NCBI GenBank assembly: GCA_042088665.1
Contig: JBELMB010000001.1
Coordinates: 62,001-126,000 of the forward strand
Source of the DNA: JBELMB01 sp042088665
GTDB taxonomy: Bacteria > Pseudomonadota > Alphaproteobacteria > Rhodobacterales > Rhodobacteraceae
Direction of reading: 5' to 3'
DNA: 64,000 bases
The translations under genes were made by a program, and so were the position numbers. The notes beneath the pieces were generated by a model. It did no database searches. It had not been told where the DNA came from and saw nothing but the letters and a program-made list of their open reading frames with translations. Shown in pieces: positions 16,601-25,109 of the stretch (the stretch's first letter is position 1; each line of letters opens with the position of its first letter).

Positions 16601-17983
16601 ATGACAAAAGAACAATGGGGTGCCCTCCAAGAGCAGATCTGCAGGACTATCGGGCAAAACAACTACAAGACCTGGATAGAGCCTCTGCGCTTTCGTGGCA
16701 TTGACAGTGACGGCGTGGTGACGCTGCAGGCTCCCACCAACTTCTTCGGCACATATGTGTCGCAGAACTTTGGGGATATGTTGCTGGCGCAACTGGCCTC
16801 GAACGTGCCCGCCGCGCGTCGCCTGACCTTTCAGGCGGGTATAGGCGAACCGGCATCGGCCGACGAACCTGCGCCGACACCCGCGGTCACACCGCCACTG
16901 CCGACGGCAGAGCCGACTCCGGTGACCACGTCAAAGGATCATCTGCCCGGCGCACCGTTGGACATGCGCTTTACCTTCGACACCTTTGTCGTCGGCAAGC
17001 CGAACGAACTGGCCCATGCGGCGTCAAAGCGGGTCGCGGAAGGTGGGTTGGTGACGTTCAATCCGCTCTTTCTCTATGGCGGCGTCGGGCTGGGCAAGAC
17101 GCACCTGATGCATGCCATCGCCTGGGAGTTGTCGCACCGCAACCCCTCGCTGACCGTTCTGTACCTCTCTGCCGAACAGTTCATGTACCGCTTTGTGCAG
17201 GCCTTGCGCGAACGCCGGATGATGGACTTCAAGGAGATGTTCCGCTCCGTCGACGTTCTGATGGTCGACGATGTGCAGTTCATCGCCGGCAAGGACAGCA
17301 CGCAAGAAGAGTTCTTTCACACGTTCAATGCGCTGGTGGATCAGAACAAGCAGATCATCATCTCTGCCGACCGTGCGCCGGATGAGATCAAGGATCTCGA
17401 GAACCGCATTCGCAGCCGTCTGCAGTCGGGTCTTGTCGTCGATCTGCACCCGACAGATTACGAACTGCGGCTGGGCATTCTTCAGTCCAAGGTCGAAGTC
17501 TATCGTGGCATGCATTCCGGATTGCAGCTCGACGATGGGGTTCTGGAATTCCTTGCCCATCGGATCAGTACAAACGTCCGGGTGCTCGAAGGGGCGCTGA
17601 CCCGTTTGTTCGCCTTCGCCAGTCTTGTGGGCAAGCCGATCAACATGGATCTGGTTCAGGATTCTCTTGCCGACGTGCTGCGCGCCTCAGAGCGCAAGAT
17701 TTCGATCGATGAGATTCAGCGCAAGGTTGCCGAGCACTACAATATTCGCCTCAGCGATATGATCGGTCCCAAGCGGGTGCGCAACTTTGCCCGTCCGCGA
17801 CAGGTCGCGATGTATCTGTGCAAGCAGCTGACGTCACGTTCCCTGCCCGAAATCGGGCGCCGCTTTGGCGGACGGGACCACACCACCGTGATGCACGGTG
17901 TGAAACGTATCGAAGAGCTGCGCCAACAGGACGGTCAGATCGACGAAGACGTCGAATTGCTGCGCCGTGCGCTTGAGGCGTAA
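16601..17983 (+). CDS. dnaA: Chromosomal replication initiator protein DnaA
   Basis: AAA+ initiator that melts the origin and loads the helicase, 460 residues. Domain I (NNYKTWIEPLRF) is followed by a short Pro/Thr-rich domain II at about 95-130. Domain III has Walker A GGVGLGKTHLMHAIAWEL, Walker B VLMVDDVQFIAGK and the sensor region PDEIKDLENRIRSRLQSGL. Domain IV ends with the box-binding signature GGRDHTTVMHGVKRIEEL. ATG 16601 is chosen for GAGGAAAA about 9 nt upstream and the normal N-terminus (MTKEQWGALQ). dnaN follows after about 155 bp that contain a hairpin at 18004-18032. Confidence 0.97.
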   Translation: MTKEQWGALQEQICRTIGQNNYKTWIEPLRFRGIDSDGVVTLQAPTNFFGTYVSQNFGDMLLAQLASNVPAARRLTFQAGIGEPASADEPAPTPAVTPPLPTAEPTPVTTSKDHLPGAPLDMRFTFDTFVVGKPNELAHAASKRVAEGGLVTFNPLFLYGGVGLGKTHLMHAIAWELSHRNPSLTVLYLSAEQFMYRFVQALRERRMMDFKEMFRSVDVLMVDDVQFIAGKDSTQEEFFHTFNALVDQNKQIIISADRAPDEIKDLENRIRSRLQSGLVVDLHPTDYELRLGILQSKVEVYRGMHSGLQLDDGVLEFLAHRISTNVRVLEGALTRLFAFASLVGKPINMDLVQDSLADVLRASERKISIDEIQRKVAEHYNIRLSDMIGPKRVRNFARPRQVAMYLCKQLTSRSLPEIGRRFGGRDHTTVMHGVKRIEELRQQDGQIDEDVELLRRALEA

Positions 17984-18003
17984 GCTGGGCGTGTCAAATA
18001 CGC

Positions 18004-18032
18004 CGTTGCGGGGCCCTTGTGGTGCCGCAACG
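18004..18032 (+). terminator. Hairpin downstream of dnaA
   Basis: CGTTGCGG and CCGCAACG pair around a 13-nt GC-rich centre, 20 bp after the dnaA stop. No U-tract follows; it may be a weak terminator or processing site between dnaA and dnaN. Confidence 0.35.
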
Positions 18033-18140
18033 CCTTGACGGCCCGCGAAAACAATCCGACTAATTGCAAAAAACCGGGTTGGAGCGCGGCGTGACCCACG
18101 CTAACCTGCTCCTCCCGGATGTGCGGAGAGGGTTGGGGAC

Positions 18141-19259
18141 ATGAAGATCAGCATGGAACGGGCGGCGCTGTTGCGCGCCGTGGCACAGGCGCAGTCTGTT
18201 GTTGAACGCCGCAATACGATCCCGATCCTTGCCAATGTCCTGATCGAGGCGGAGGGCGAAACTGTCACCTTCCGCGCGACGGACCTGGACATCGAAGTGC
18301 TCGACAAGGCCGTGGCGCAAGTCGAGAAACCCGGGGGAACGACGGTGTCTGCCGTGACCCTGCACGAGATCGTGCGAAAACTGCCTGATGGTGCGCTGGT
18401 CAGTCTGGCCGAAGATGCAACTGCGGGCAGGCTTTCCGTCTCTGCAGGGCGGTCGCATTTCTCTCTGGCGACCCTGCCGAAAGAAGACTTCCCCGTCATG
18501 GCAACGTCGGAATACGGCTGCAACTTCAAGGCCAAGGCCGAAGTGCTGCGCCGTCTCTTCGACAAGTCCAAATTCGCGATCTCGACGGAGGAAACGCGGT
18601 ACTATCTCAACGGCGTCTACATGCATGTCTCTGATGGAGATGGTGGCCGCGTTCTGCGTTGCGTTGCCACCGATGGGCATCGATTGGCCCGGATTGACGC
18701 TGAATTGCCGAAAGATGCAGAGGACATGCCAGGCGTCATTGTGCCGCGCAAGACCGTGGGCGAGATGCGCAAACTTCTGGACACGGATGACATGGATATC
18801 GCCGTGTCGGTCTCCGAGACCAAGGTCCGGTTTGCCACGCCGGACATCACGTTGACCTCAAAGGTGATCGACGGGACCTTCCCGGATTACACGCGGGTGA
18901 TCCCGCAGGGCAACACACGGATGCTGGAGGTGGACGCATCCGAGTTTGCCAAGGCTGTCGACCGTGTGGCAACGGTGTCCTCCGAGCGGTCCCGCGCGGT
19001 GAAGATGCAGTTGGACGAGGACCGTCTCATACTATCTGTGAACGCCCCCGACAGCGGTGCCGCTGAAGAAGAGCTCGCAGTGGCCTATGCGGATCAACGG
19101 TTGGAGATCGGTTTCAACGCCAAGTATCTGCTAGAGATTGCGAGCCAGGTGGATCGGGAAAATGCCGTGTTCCTGTTCAACTCCGCCGGGGATCCCACGC
19201 TGATGCGCGAAGGCTCAGACACAAGCGCTGTCTATGTGGTCATGCCGATGCGGGTCTGA
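18141..19259 (+). CDS. dnaN: DNA polymerase III subunit beta (sliding clamp)
   Basis: Ring-shaped processivity factor of the replicative polymerase, 372 residues. The three clamp domains are recognisable: MKISMERAALLRAVAQAQSV .. RNTIPILANVLIEAEG in domain 1, CVATDGHRLARID in domain 2, and the C-terminus DTSAVYVVMPMRV, whose end forms part of the partner-binding pocket. Standard length and position between dnaA and recF. A structured 61-bp spacer separates it from recF. Confidence 0.97.
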   Translation: MKISMERAALLRAVAQAQSVVERRNTIPILANVLIEAEGETVTFRATDLDIEVLDKAVAQVEKPGGTTVSAVTLHEIVRKLPDGALVSLAEDATAGRLSVSAGRSHFSLATLPKEDFPVMATSEYGCNFKAKAEVLRRLFDKSKFAISTEETRYYLNGVYMHVSDGDGGRVLRCVATDGHRLARIDAELPKDAEDMPGVIVPRKTVGEMRKLLDTDDMDIAVSVSETKVRFATPDITLTSKVIDGTFPDYTRVIPQGNTRMLEVDASEFAKAVDRVATVSSERSRAVKMQLDEDRLILSVNAPDSGAAEEELAVAYADQRLEIGFNAKYLLEIASQVDRENAVFLFNSAGDPTLMREGSDTSAVYVVMPMRV

Positions 19260-19260
19260 C

Positions 19261-19313
19261 GCGCCGAAATCTTTCAAAGATTTCGGTCCGTTTTCTTCGA
19301 AAGAAAACGGCGC
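19261..19313. repeat. Two perfect hairpins enclosed by an outer stem between dnaN and recF
   Basis: Hairpin 1 (19264-19286) has 11-bp arms around a single base: CCGAAATCTTT / AAAGATTTCGG. Hairpin 2 (19288-19310) has 10-bp arms around CGA: CCGTTTTCTT / AAGAAAACGG. GCGCC at 19261-19265 can pair with GGCGC at 19309-19313, so the whole spacer could form a three-way junction in place of the complete small hairpins. It fills almost the entire gap between the dnaN stop and the recF start. Function is not known: it could be a processing or attenuation signal, or a REP-like element. Confidence 0.6.
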
Positions 19314-19320
19314 CTGACAG

Positions 19321-20421
19321 ATGTCGCTGTTCCTCACCTCGCTCACGCTTTCGCACTACCGGTCGCACAAACGTCTTGCGCTCGACCTCGACGCGCGGCC
19401 TGTCGCGATCTTTGGACCAAATGGGGCGGGCAAGACCAATCTGATCGAGGCGGTATCCCTGTTTTCACCGGGCCGGGGTCTGAGGCGGGCCTCTGCGCTC
19501 GATATGGCGCGCCGCCCCGAGAACCTCGGCTGGAAGGTGTCAGGTGACGTGACGGTGCCAGGAGCCCGTCATGAGATATCCTTCACCTCCGAAGGCGGGG
19601 CTGCGCGCCAGGTGCAGATCGATGAGAAACCTGCCAGCCAGGTCGCGTTGGGGCGCCTTGTACGGACGGTATGGCTGGTGCCTGCAATGGACCGCCTCTG
19701 GACCGAAGGCGCAGAGGGCCGGCGTCGGTTCCTCGACCGCCTGACACTCTCGTTTTTTCCGGACCATGCCCAGATGGCGCTGGACTATGAAAAGGCCATG
19801 CGGGAACGCAACCGCCTGCTCAAGGACATGGTGCGCGACGCTCACTGGTACACTGCGCTCGAGGCCCGGATGGCGGAAAGTGGCATCGCCCTGCACGAGA
19901 ACCGACAGGCCGCCCTCACGCGGCTTGCCACCGCGCAAGCCGATGCGCAGACGGCCTTTCCAGCTGCCGCGCTCACTCTCGTTCAATCGGAGGGCCGTTT
20001 GCCAGACACCGTCGCGGACTTGCGTGCCGCGCTGTCCGAGAACCGCCGTCGCGACCTGACAGCAGGGCGCACTCTGATCGGCCCCCATAGATCCGACATG
20101 CAGGGTGTCTTTGTGTCAAAGGGCGTGCCAGCCGCGGAATGTTCCACTGGGGAACAAAAGGCCCTTCTGATCTCCCTGATCCTCGCGAATGCGCGCGCGC
20201 TCGCGCAGGATGTTGGCGCACCGCCTCTGGTCTTGCTTGACGAAGTGGCAGCACACCTCGACAGGGACCGCCGCGCCGCGCTCTATGATGAAATCTGTGC
20301 ATTGGGCGCCCAGGCCTGGATGACAGGAACCGAAGCGGATCTGTTCAGAGAGTTGGGGCCGCGCGCCCAGTACCTTCGTGTCACCGAGACCAGCACGGAA
20401 ACCTGCGCAGAACTGCCCTGA
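19321..20421 (+). CDS. recF: DNA replication/repair protein RecF
   Basis: SMC-like ATPase that helps load RecA at single-strand gaps with RecO and RecR; 366 residues. Walker A is IFGPNGAGKTNLIEAVSLF near residue 35, the signature region is CSTGEQKALLISLILANA, and Walker B is PLVLLDEVAAHLDRDRR. The ATG at 19321 begins only a few bases after the structured spacer, with no clear Shine-Dalgarno sequence other than bases within it, so the structure may limit translation. gyrB follows after 154 bp. Confidence 0.95.
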   Translation: MSLFLTSLTLSHYRSHKRLALDLDARPVAIFGPNGAGKTNLIEAVSLFSPGRGLRRASALDMARRPENLGWKVSGDVTVPGARHEISFTSEGGAARQVQIDEKPASQVALGRLVRTVWLVPAMDRLWTEGAEGRRRFLDRLTLSFFPDHAQMALDYEKAMRERNRLLKDMVRDAHWYTALEARMAESGIALHENRQAALTRLATAQADAQTAFPAAALTLVQSEGRLPDTVADLRAALSENRRRDLTAGRTLIGPHRSDMQGVFVSKGVPAAECSTGEQKALLISLILANARALAQDVGAPPLVLLDEVAAHLDRDRRAALYDEICALGAQAWMTGTEADLFRELGPRAQYLRVTETSTETCAELP

Positions 20422-20518
20422 TCGCAAGGGTCAAATGCGCCCCGGCGCCCGCCGAAACAGATGCGCGGCCAATTGGAATTCGACATGGGGACTGCGCTCT
20501 AAATCTTGTGTCATTCGC

Positions 20519-20547
20519 GTGACATCCCCGGCCTAAACCGCTATAAA
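20519..20547 (+). promoter_or_regulatory. Sigma-70 promoter of gyrB
   Basis: GTGACA, 17 bp, TATAAA, about 28 bp upstream of the ATG of gyrB. Both elements are near consensus with ideal spacing. It would give a very short leader, so gyrB probably has its own promoter independent of recF. Confidence 0.6.
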
Positions 20548-20575
20548 TACGGACAAAATAACAAAGGAAAACGCG

Positions 20576-22993
20576 ATGGCCGAACAGTCAGGCGCAGCGG
20601 GCGATTACGGCGCAGATTCTATCAAGGTTCTCAAGGGCTTGGAGGCGGTTCGCAAGCGCCCTGGCATGTATATCGGGGACACCGATGATGGCTCTGGCCT
20701 GCATCACATGGTTTACGAAGTGGTCGACAATGGCATCGACGAGGCCCTGGCCAAACACGCCGACTACGTGCACGTGAAAATCCACTCTGACAGCAGCGTC
20801 TCTGTGCGTGACAATGGCCGCGGCATCCCCGTGGATATTCACACCGAAGAGGGGGTCTCCGCGGCAGAGGTCATCATGACCCAGCTGCATGCGGGGGGCA
20901 AATTCGACAGCAATTCCTACAAGGTCTCCGGTGGACTTCACGGCGTGGGCGTCTCTGTCGTCAACGCATTGTCGGTCTGGCTGGAACTGCGCGTCTGGCG
21001 CAACGGCAAGGAACACTTTGCCAAGTTCGAACATGGTGAGACCACCGAACACCTGCGCGTCACGGGCGAGGCCGAAGGCGAGCAGGGCACCGAAGTGCGC
21101 TTTCTCGCTTCGACGGACACATTCTCGGACCTCAACTACAGCTTCGAAATACTTGAAAAGCGGCTGCGCGAGCTGGCGTTCCTGAATTCCGGTGTGCGCA
21201 TCCTCCTCGAGGACGAGCGCCCGGCCGAAACACTCAAGACAGAACTGCATTACGAAGGTGGCGTGCGCGAGTTCGTCAAATACGTGGATCGGTCCAAGCA
21301 GGCCGTGATGCCCGAACCCATCTACATGGAAGGCGAGAAGGACAGCATCGGGGTCGAGGTCGCCATGTGGTGGAACGACAGCTACCACGAAAACGTCCTG
21401 CCGTTTACCAACAACATCCCGCAGCGCGACGGTGGCGCCCATCTCGCCGGTTTCCGTGGCGCGCTGACCCGATCCCTGCAGAAATACGCGCAGGAAAGCG
21501 GTATCGCGAAACGCGAAAAGGTGCAGTTCACCGGCGACGACGCACGTGAGGGGCTGACAGCCGTGCTTTCGGTCAAGGTCCCGGATCCAAAGTTCTCGTC
21601 CCAGACCAAGGACAAGTTGGTCTCCTCCGAAGTGCGCCCGGCCGTCGAGGGGCTCATGAACGAAAAGCTCTCCGAATGGTTCGAGGAAAACCCGGCGGAA
21701 GCGCGACAGATCGTCAGCAAGATCATCGAGGCGGCAGTGGCCCGCGAGGCGGCGCGCAAAGCCCGCGAACTGACCCGGCGCAAGACGGCGATGGACGTCA
21801 GCTTCAACGCGGCCAAGCTGAAGGATTGCTCCGAAAAGGACCCCTCCCTGACAGAGCTGTTCCTTGTCGAGGGCGACAGCGCCGGCGGTTCGGCTCAAAC
21901 GGGCCGTGACCGCCGCACACAGGCCATTCTGCCGCTCCGGGGCAAGATCCTCAATGTCGAGCGCGCGCGCTTTGACCGGATGCTTGGCAGTCAGGAAATC
22001 GGTAACCTGGTGATGGCGCTGGGCACGGGTATCGGTCGGGACGAGTTTGACGTCTCAAAACTGCGCTACCACAAGATCATCATCATGACAGATGCGGACG
22101 TGGACGGCGCACATATCCGTACGCTCCTGCTGACGTTCTTCTACCGACAGATGTCCGCCCTGATCGAAGGCGGTTACCTCTACATCGCGCAGCCCCCACT
22201 CTACAAGGTCGCCCGCGGCAAGTCCGAAGTATACCTCAAGGACCAGAGCGCCCTCGAAGATTACCTCGTGCAACAGGGCATCGACGGCGCTCAACTGAAG
22301 CTCGGCTCCGGCGAAGTGATCGTTGGACAGGATCTCACCCGCGTTGTGGACGAGGCGCGACAGCTGAAGCGCGTGCTCGACGCCTTCCCCACACATTACC
22401 CGCGCCACATTCTGGAACAGGCCGCAGTGGCCGGGGCCTTTGTCCCCGGGGCAGTGGACGCCAATCTGCAAGGCGTGGCAGACAAGGTGGCCGCACGGCT
22501 TGATCTCGTGGCGCTGGAATACGAACGCGGCTGGACCGGACGCATCACACAGGACAAGGGCGTCCGCCTCGCCCGCATTCTGCGTGGCGTCGAAGAGGTG
22601 CGCACTCTGGACGGACCCGTTCTGCGCTCTGGCGAAGCACGCCGCACCGGCAGCTTCACCGAAAGCCTGCAATCCGTTTATGGCAAGACCGCCATGCTGG
22701 AACGCAAGGAGCGCCGACAGACCATCAACGGTCCGATCGAACTTCTCAAGGCCATCATGGACGAGGGCGAAAAGGGCCTGACCCTCCAGCGCTACAAGGG
22801 CCTTGGTGAAATGAACCCCGGTCAGCTCTGGGAAACCACGCTGGACCCGGACGCGCGCACGCTGCTGCAAGTCACCATCGACGACATGGCAGAAGCAGAT
22901 GACCTCTTCACCAAACTCATGGGCGATGTTGTCGAACCGCGCCGTGAATTCATCCAGACAAACGCCCTGAGCGTGGAGAATCTCGACTTCTGA
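20576..22993 (+). CDS. gyrB: DNA gyrase subunit B
   Basis: ATPase subunit of the type II topoisomerase that introduces negative supercoils; 805 residues. The GHKL ATPase shows VRKRPGMYIGDTDDGSGLHH, VVDNGIDEALA and the lid GGLHGVGVSVVNALS. The TOPRIM domain shows LVEGDSAGGSAQTGRDRRTQ and ADVDGAHIRTLLLTFFYRQM. The C-terminal GyrA-binding part has QRYKGLGEMNPGQLWETTLD. AAAGGAAAA precedes the ATG. It closes the dnaA-dnaN-recF-gyrB group. Confidence 0.97.
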   Translation: MAEQSGAAGDYGADSIKVLKGLEAVRKRPGMYIGDTDDGSGLHHMVYEVVDNGIDEALAKHADYVHVKIHSDSSVSVRDNGRGIPVDIHTEEGVSAAEVIMTQLHAGGKFDSNSYKVSGGLHGVGVSVVNALSVWLELRVWRNGKEHFAKFEHGETTEHLRVTGEAEGEQGTEVRFLASTDTFSDLNYSFEILEKRLRELAFLNSGVRILLEDERPAETLKTELHYEGGVREFVKYVDRSKQAVMPEPIYMEGEKDSIGVEVAMWWNDSYHENVLPFTNNIPQRDGGAHLAGFRGALTRSLQKYAQESGIAKREKVQFTGDDAREGLTAVLSVKVPDPKFSSQTKDKLVSSEVRPAVEGLMNEKLSEWFEENPAEARQIVSKIIEAAVAREAARKARELTRRKTAMDVSFNAAKLKDCSEKDPSLTELFLVEGDSAGGSAQTGRDRRTQAILPLRGKILNVERARFDRMLGSQEIGNLVMALGTGIGRDEFDVSKLRYHKIIIMTDADVDGAHIRTLLLTFFYRQMSALIEGGYLYIAQPPLYKVARGKSEVYLKDQSALEDYLVQQGIDGAQLKLGSGEVIVGQDLTRVVDEARQLKRVLDAFPTHYPRHILEQAAVAGAFVPGAVDANLQGVADKVAARLDLVALEYERGWTGRITQDKGVRLARILRGVEEVRTLDGPVLRSGEARRTGSFTESLQSVYGKTAMLERKERRQTINGPIELLKAIMDEGEKGLTLQRYKGLGEMNPGQLWETTLDPDARTLLQVTIDDMAEADDLFTKLMGDVVEPRREFIQTNALSVENLDF

Positions 22994-23032
22994 ACCGGGC
23001 AGGCGGGTCGGCATGGCTTGACCCCCTGCAGG

Positions 23033-23054
23033 TTTCTCTGTTTCAAAAATACTC
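23033..23054 (+). repeat. 22-nt dispersed repeat, copy 3
   Basis: TTTCTCTGTTTCAAAAATAC followed by TC, shortly after gyrB. It matches the reverse complement of the copy at 3714-3735 at 21 of 22 positions. It lies in a gap between two gene units, as the other two copies do. Confidence 0.6.
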
Positions 23055-23102
23055 AAAAGGGCCCAGCCAAGGGCCCGGACCGACCGCCGGGGAGGGCGCG
23101 CA

Positions 23103-23849
23103 ATGGATTTGTTCAAGAACCACTTCAAGGCCGCGCTTAAGGACATGCGCGTGCAGCGCGGTGTCTGGTGCTCCATGTCCGACCCGATCGCGATCGAGAT
23201 GATGGCGGCCTGCGGGTATGACTGGATGTTGATCGACACGGAACACTCGGCCAATGATGCGCGCAGCATCATTCCGCTACTGCAGGCGGCCGCACCCCAT
23301 CCGACATCGGTGCTGGTGCGCCCGACGGCGCTCGATCCCGCGATGATCAAGAAGATGCTGGATGCTGGCGTCCAGACCATCCTCGTTCCCTACATCCAGA
23401 CGCCCGAAGAGGCCGCGCTTGCAGTCGCTTCCGTCACCTATCCCCCCGAAGGCATCCGGGGTGTCGCGGGTATGACCCGGGCAAGCGGTTTTGGCCAGAT
23501 CACCGGCTATCATGCCCGCGCCCGCGAAGAGATCTGCCTGATGATCCAGCTCGAAACCGTCAGCGCCATCGCCCGGCTTGAGGAAATCTCCGCCACGCCC
23601 GGTCTGGACGGAGTGTTCATCGGTCCTGCCGATCTCGCCGCCAGCATGGGCTTTCCGGGTCAGCCCAACCATCCAGAGGTGAAGGCCGCCGTTCTCGACG
23701 CCATCCGCCGGATTCGGGCCTTGGGCTTGCCTCCCGGGGTGCTCAGCATGGATGGCGCCTTCGTCGAGGAATGCGTGGCGGCGGGCGCCATCTTTGTCAG
23801 TCAGGATCTCGACATGGTTGCCCTGCGCAAAGGCCTGTCCCGGACGTAG
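23103..23849 (+). CDS. HpcH/HpaI-family class II pyruvate aldolase
   Basis: Metal-dependent aldolase of the 4-hydroxy-2-oxoheptanedioate / 2-keto-3-deoxy acid aldolase family, 248 residues. RGVWCSMSDPIAIEMMAACG and YDWMLIDTEHSANDA form the front of the TIM barrel. MIQLETVSAIARLEEI and DGVFIGPADLAASMG carry the metal-binding Glu and Asp. It cleaves 2-keto-3-deoxy sugar acids or hydroxy-oxo diacids to pyruvate and an aldehyde. The next gene is a hydroxyacid dehydrogenase, so the pair may serve sugar-acid breakdown. The true substrate is not visible. Confidence 0.88.
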   Translation: MDLFKNHFKAALKDMRVQRGVWCSMSDPIAIEMMAACGYDWMLIDTEHSANDARSIIPLLQAAAPHPTSVLVRPTALDPAMIKKMLDAGVQTILVPYIQTPEEAALAVASVTYPPEGIRGVAGMTRASGFGQITGYHARAREEICLMIQLETVSAIARLEEISATPGLDGVFIGPADLAASMGFPGQPNHPEVKAAVLDAIRRIRALGLPPGVLSMDGAFVEECVAAGAIFVSQDLDMVALRKGLSRT

Positions 23850-23991
23850 CGCCGCCTTCCGGCCCTGCTCGTCCACACCCCCACATGACCGCGATCCGCA
23901 AAGGAAACGGGGCGTGGACCAAAAAAAACCCGTGCACGCGGCCCGGAGCCATGCATAAACTCCTCCCAAAACGAAACAGGGAGGAAATATC

Positions 23992-24891
23992 ATGCGTGCT
24001 GGCGTCATCGGGTTGGGCGACATGGGATCGGGTCTGGCCAAGAACCTCGCGAAGGGCGGGCTGATCACCACTGCCTTTGACATCATACCGGAAAGAATCG
24101 CTGCAATCGCCGAAGTCGGCGTCACGCCCGCCCAGAGCGTGGGAGACGTGGGAAAGGCGTCGGACGTGGTCTTTGTCATGGTGATGACCGGTGCAGACGT
24201 GCGGGATGTCATCTTTTCATCAGGCGGATTGGCCGAGACCATGCCCCGCGACGGCTGCATCATCCTTTCCGCCACAATCAAACCTGCGGAAGCGCGCGGA
24301 ATTGGTGCGGATCTGGCGGACAGCGGTCTGCACCTCATCGACAGCCCGGTATCGGGCGGCTATCCCGGCGCGCAAGGTGGCACATTGACCATGATGGCGG
24401 CCGCCCCAGGCGACCTCCTTGACCGATTTGCCCCCGCGATGGAGGCCGTCTCTGCCAATATTCACCGTGTCGGAACCAAACCGGGCGAAGGCCAGACCGT
24501 CAAGGCCTGCCTGCAAAGTCTGCTGGGATCCATGTTCTCTGCCACCTTCGAAGCCGCGGCCCTCGCCGCCAAAGCCGGTGTTCCGGGACAGGTGATCCTC
24601 GACGTGTTTTCGACCTCGTCAGGGGGATGCGGCGTCGTCAACAACGCCCTCGAAAAAATCATCGACCGTCAGTTCGAAGGCACCGGCAGTCACATCAACA
24701 CGATGCACAAGGATCTGACCATTTCCATGGCCTTCGCCGAAGAGATGGGCGTTCCCCTGCACACGGCGGCATCCGCGATGCAGGTCTTTACCGCTGGACG
24801 GACCAAGTATCCCAACGGTGACAACTGGGTCGCCACGCGTGTCATCGAAGAGATCATCGGCGCCGAACTGCACCGGGAGGCTGCAAAGTAA
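23992..24891 (+). CDS. NAD(P)-dependent beta-hydroxyacid dehydrogenase (3-hydroxyisobutyrate / L-threonate dehydrogenase type)
   Basis: The 299-residue enzyme begins with a Rossmann fold, MRAGVIGLGDMGSGLAKNLA. DSPVSGGYPGAQGGTLTMM is the substrate-binding signature, and GQTVKACLQSLLGSMFSATF holds the catalytic Lys. Length and motifs fit the beta-HAD family, and the sequence resembles the LtnD-like branch more than classical MmsB. GGGAGG lies upstream of the ATG. Together with the preceding aldolase it may oxidise and cleave a sugar acid; this is an inference from neighbourhood only. Confidence 0.85.
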   Translation: MRAGVIGLGDMGSGLAKNLAKGGLITTAFDIIPERIAAIAEVGVTPAQSVGDVGKASDVVFVMVMTGADVRDVIFSSGGLAETMPRDGCIILSATIKPAEARGIGADLADSGLHLIDSPVSGGYPGAQGGTLTMMAAAPGDLLDRFAPAMEAVSANIHRVGTKPGEGQTVKACLQSLLGSMFSATFEAAALAAKAGVPGQVILDVFSTSSGGCGVVNNALEKIIDRQFEGTGSHINTMHKDLTISMAFAEEMGVPLHTAASAMQVFTAGRTKYPNGDNWVATRVIEEIIGAELHREAAK

Positions 24892-24910
24892 CGCGTCCCA
24901 TTTCTGCCCT

Positions 24911-24932
24911 CCCGGCGAGACCGTTCGCCGGG
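24911..24932 (+). terminator. Hairpin after the dehydrogenase gene
   Basis: CCCGGCGA and TCGCCGGG form a perfect 8-bp stem around six bases, 20 bp after the stop codon. A U-run is absent. Probable transcript end or stabiliser. Confidence 0.4.
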
Positions 24933-24999
24933 CAAGCCCGGGTCGGACGGTGATCTTGTCGCAGGGCTGAAGCCTGCCAGCCGATCCGCCACATACAAA

Positions 25000-25047
25000 G
25001 GGCGGCAGGACGGGGAACCGCATGGGTTTCCCGGATCCTGCCCGCCC
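25000..25047 (+). promoter_or_regulatory. Strong hairpin in the modA leader
   Basis: GGGCGGCAGGAC pairs with GATCCTGCCCGCCC with a small bulge, and GGGGAACC / GGGTTTCC extends the stem toward a GCAT loop. It lies 62 bp upstream of the modA ATG. A smaller hairpin (GCAGG..CCTGC, 24961-24976) precedes it. It could be a terminator or leader-control element; it does not resemble the molybdenum-cofactor riboswitch consensus as far as can be judged. Confidence 0.35.
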
Positions 25048-25109
25048 ACAAGGGGGCGCGCTGAAATCGCCACTGGAACAGGTGTCTGGCACGTGTCAGA
25101 AAACCTCCG

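Noticed and set aside
22055..23380. Open frame of 441 codons opposite gyrB and the aldolase gene
   Set aside because: It spans the ends of two well-supported genes on the other strand and has no recognisable domain.
25000..25047. Molybdenum-cofactor riboswitch before modA
   Set aside because: The long stem lacks the conserved loop and core sequences known for that riboswitch; only a hairpin can be supported.
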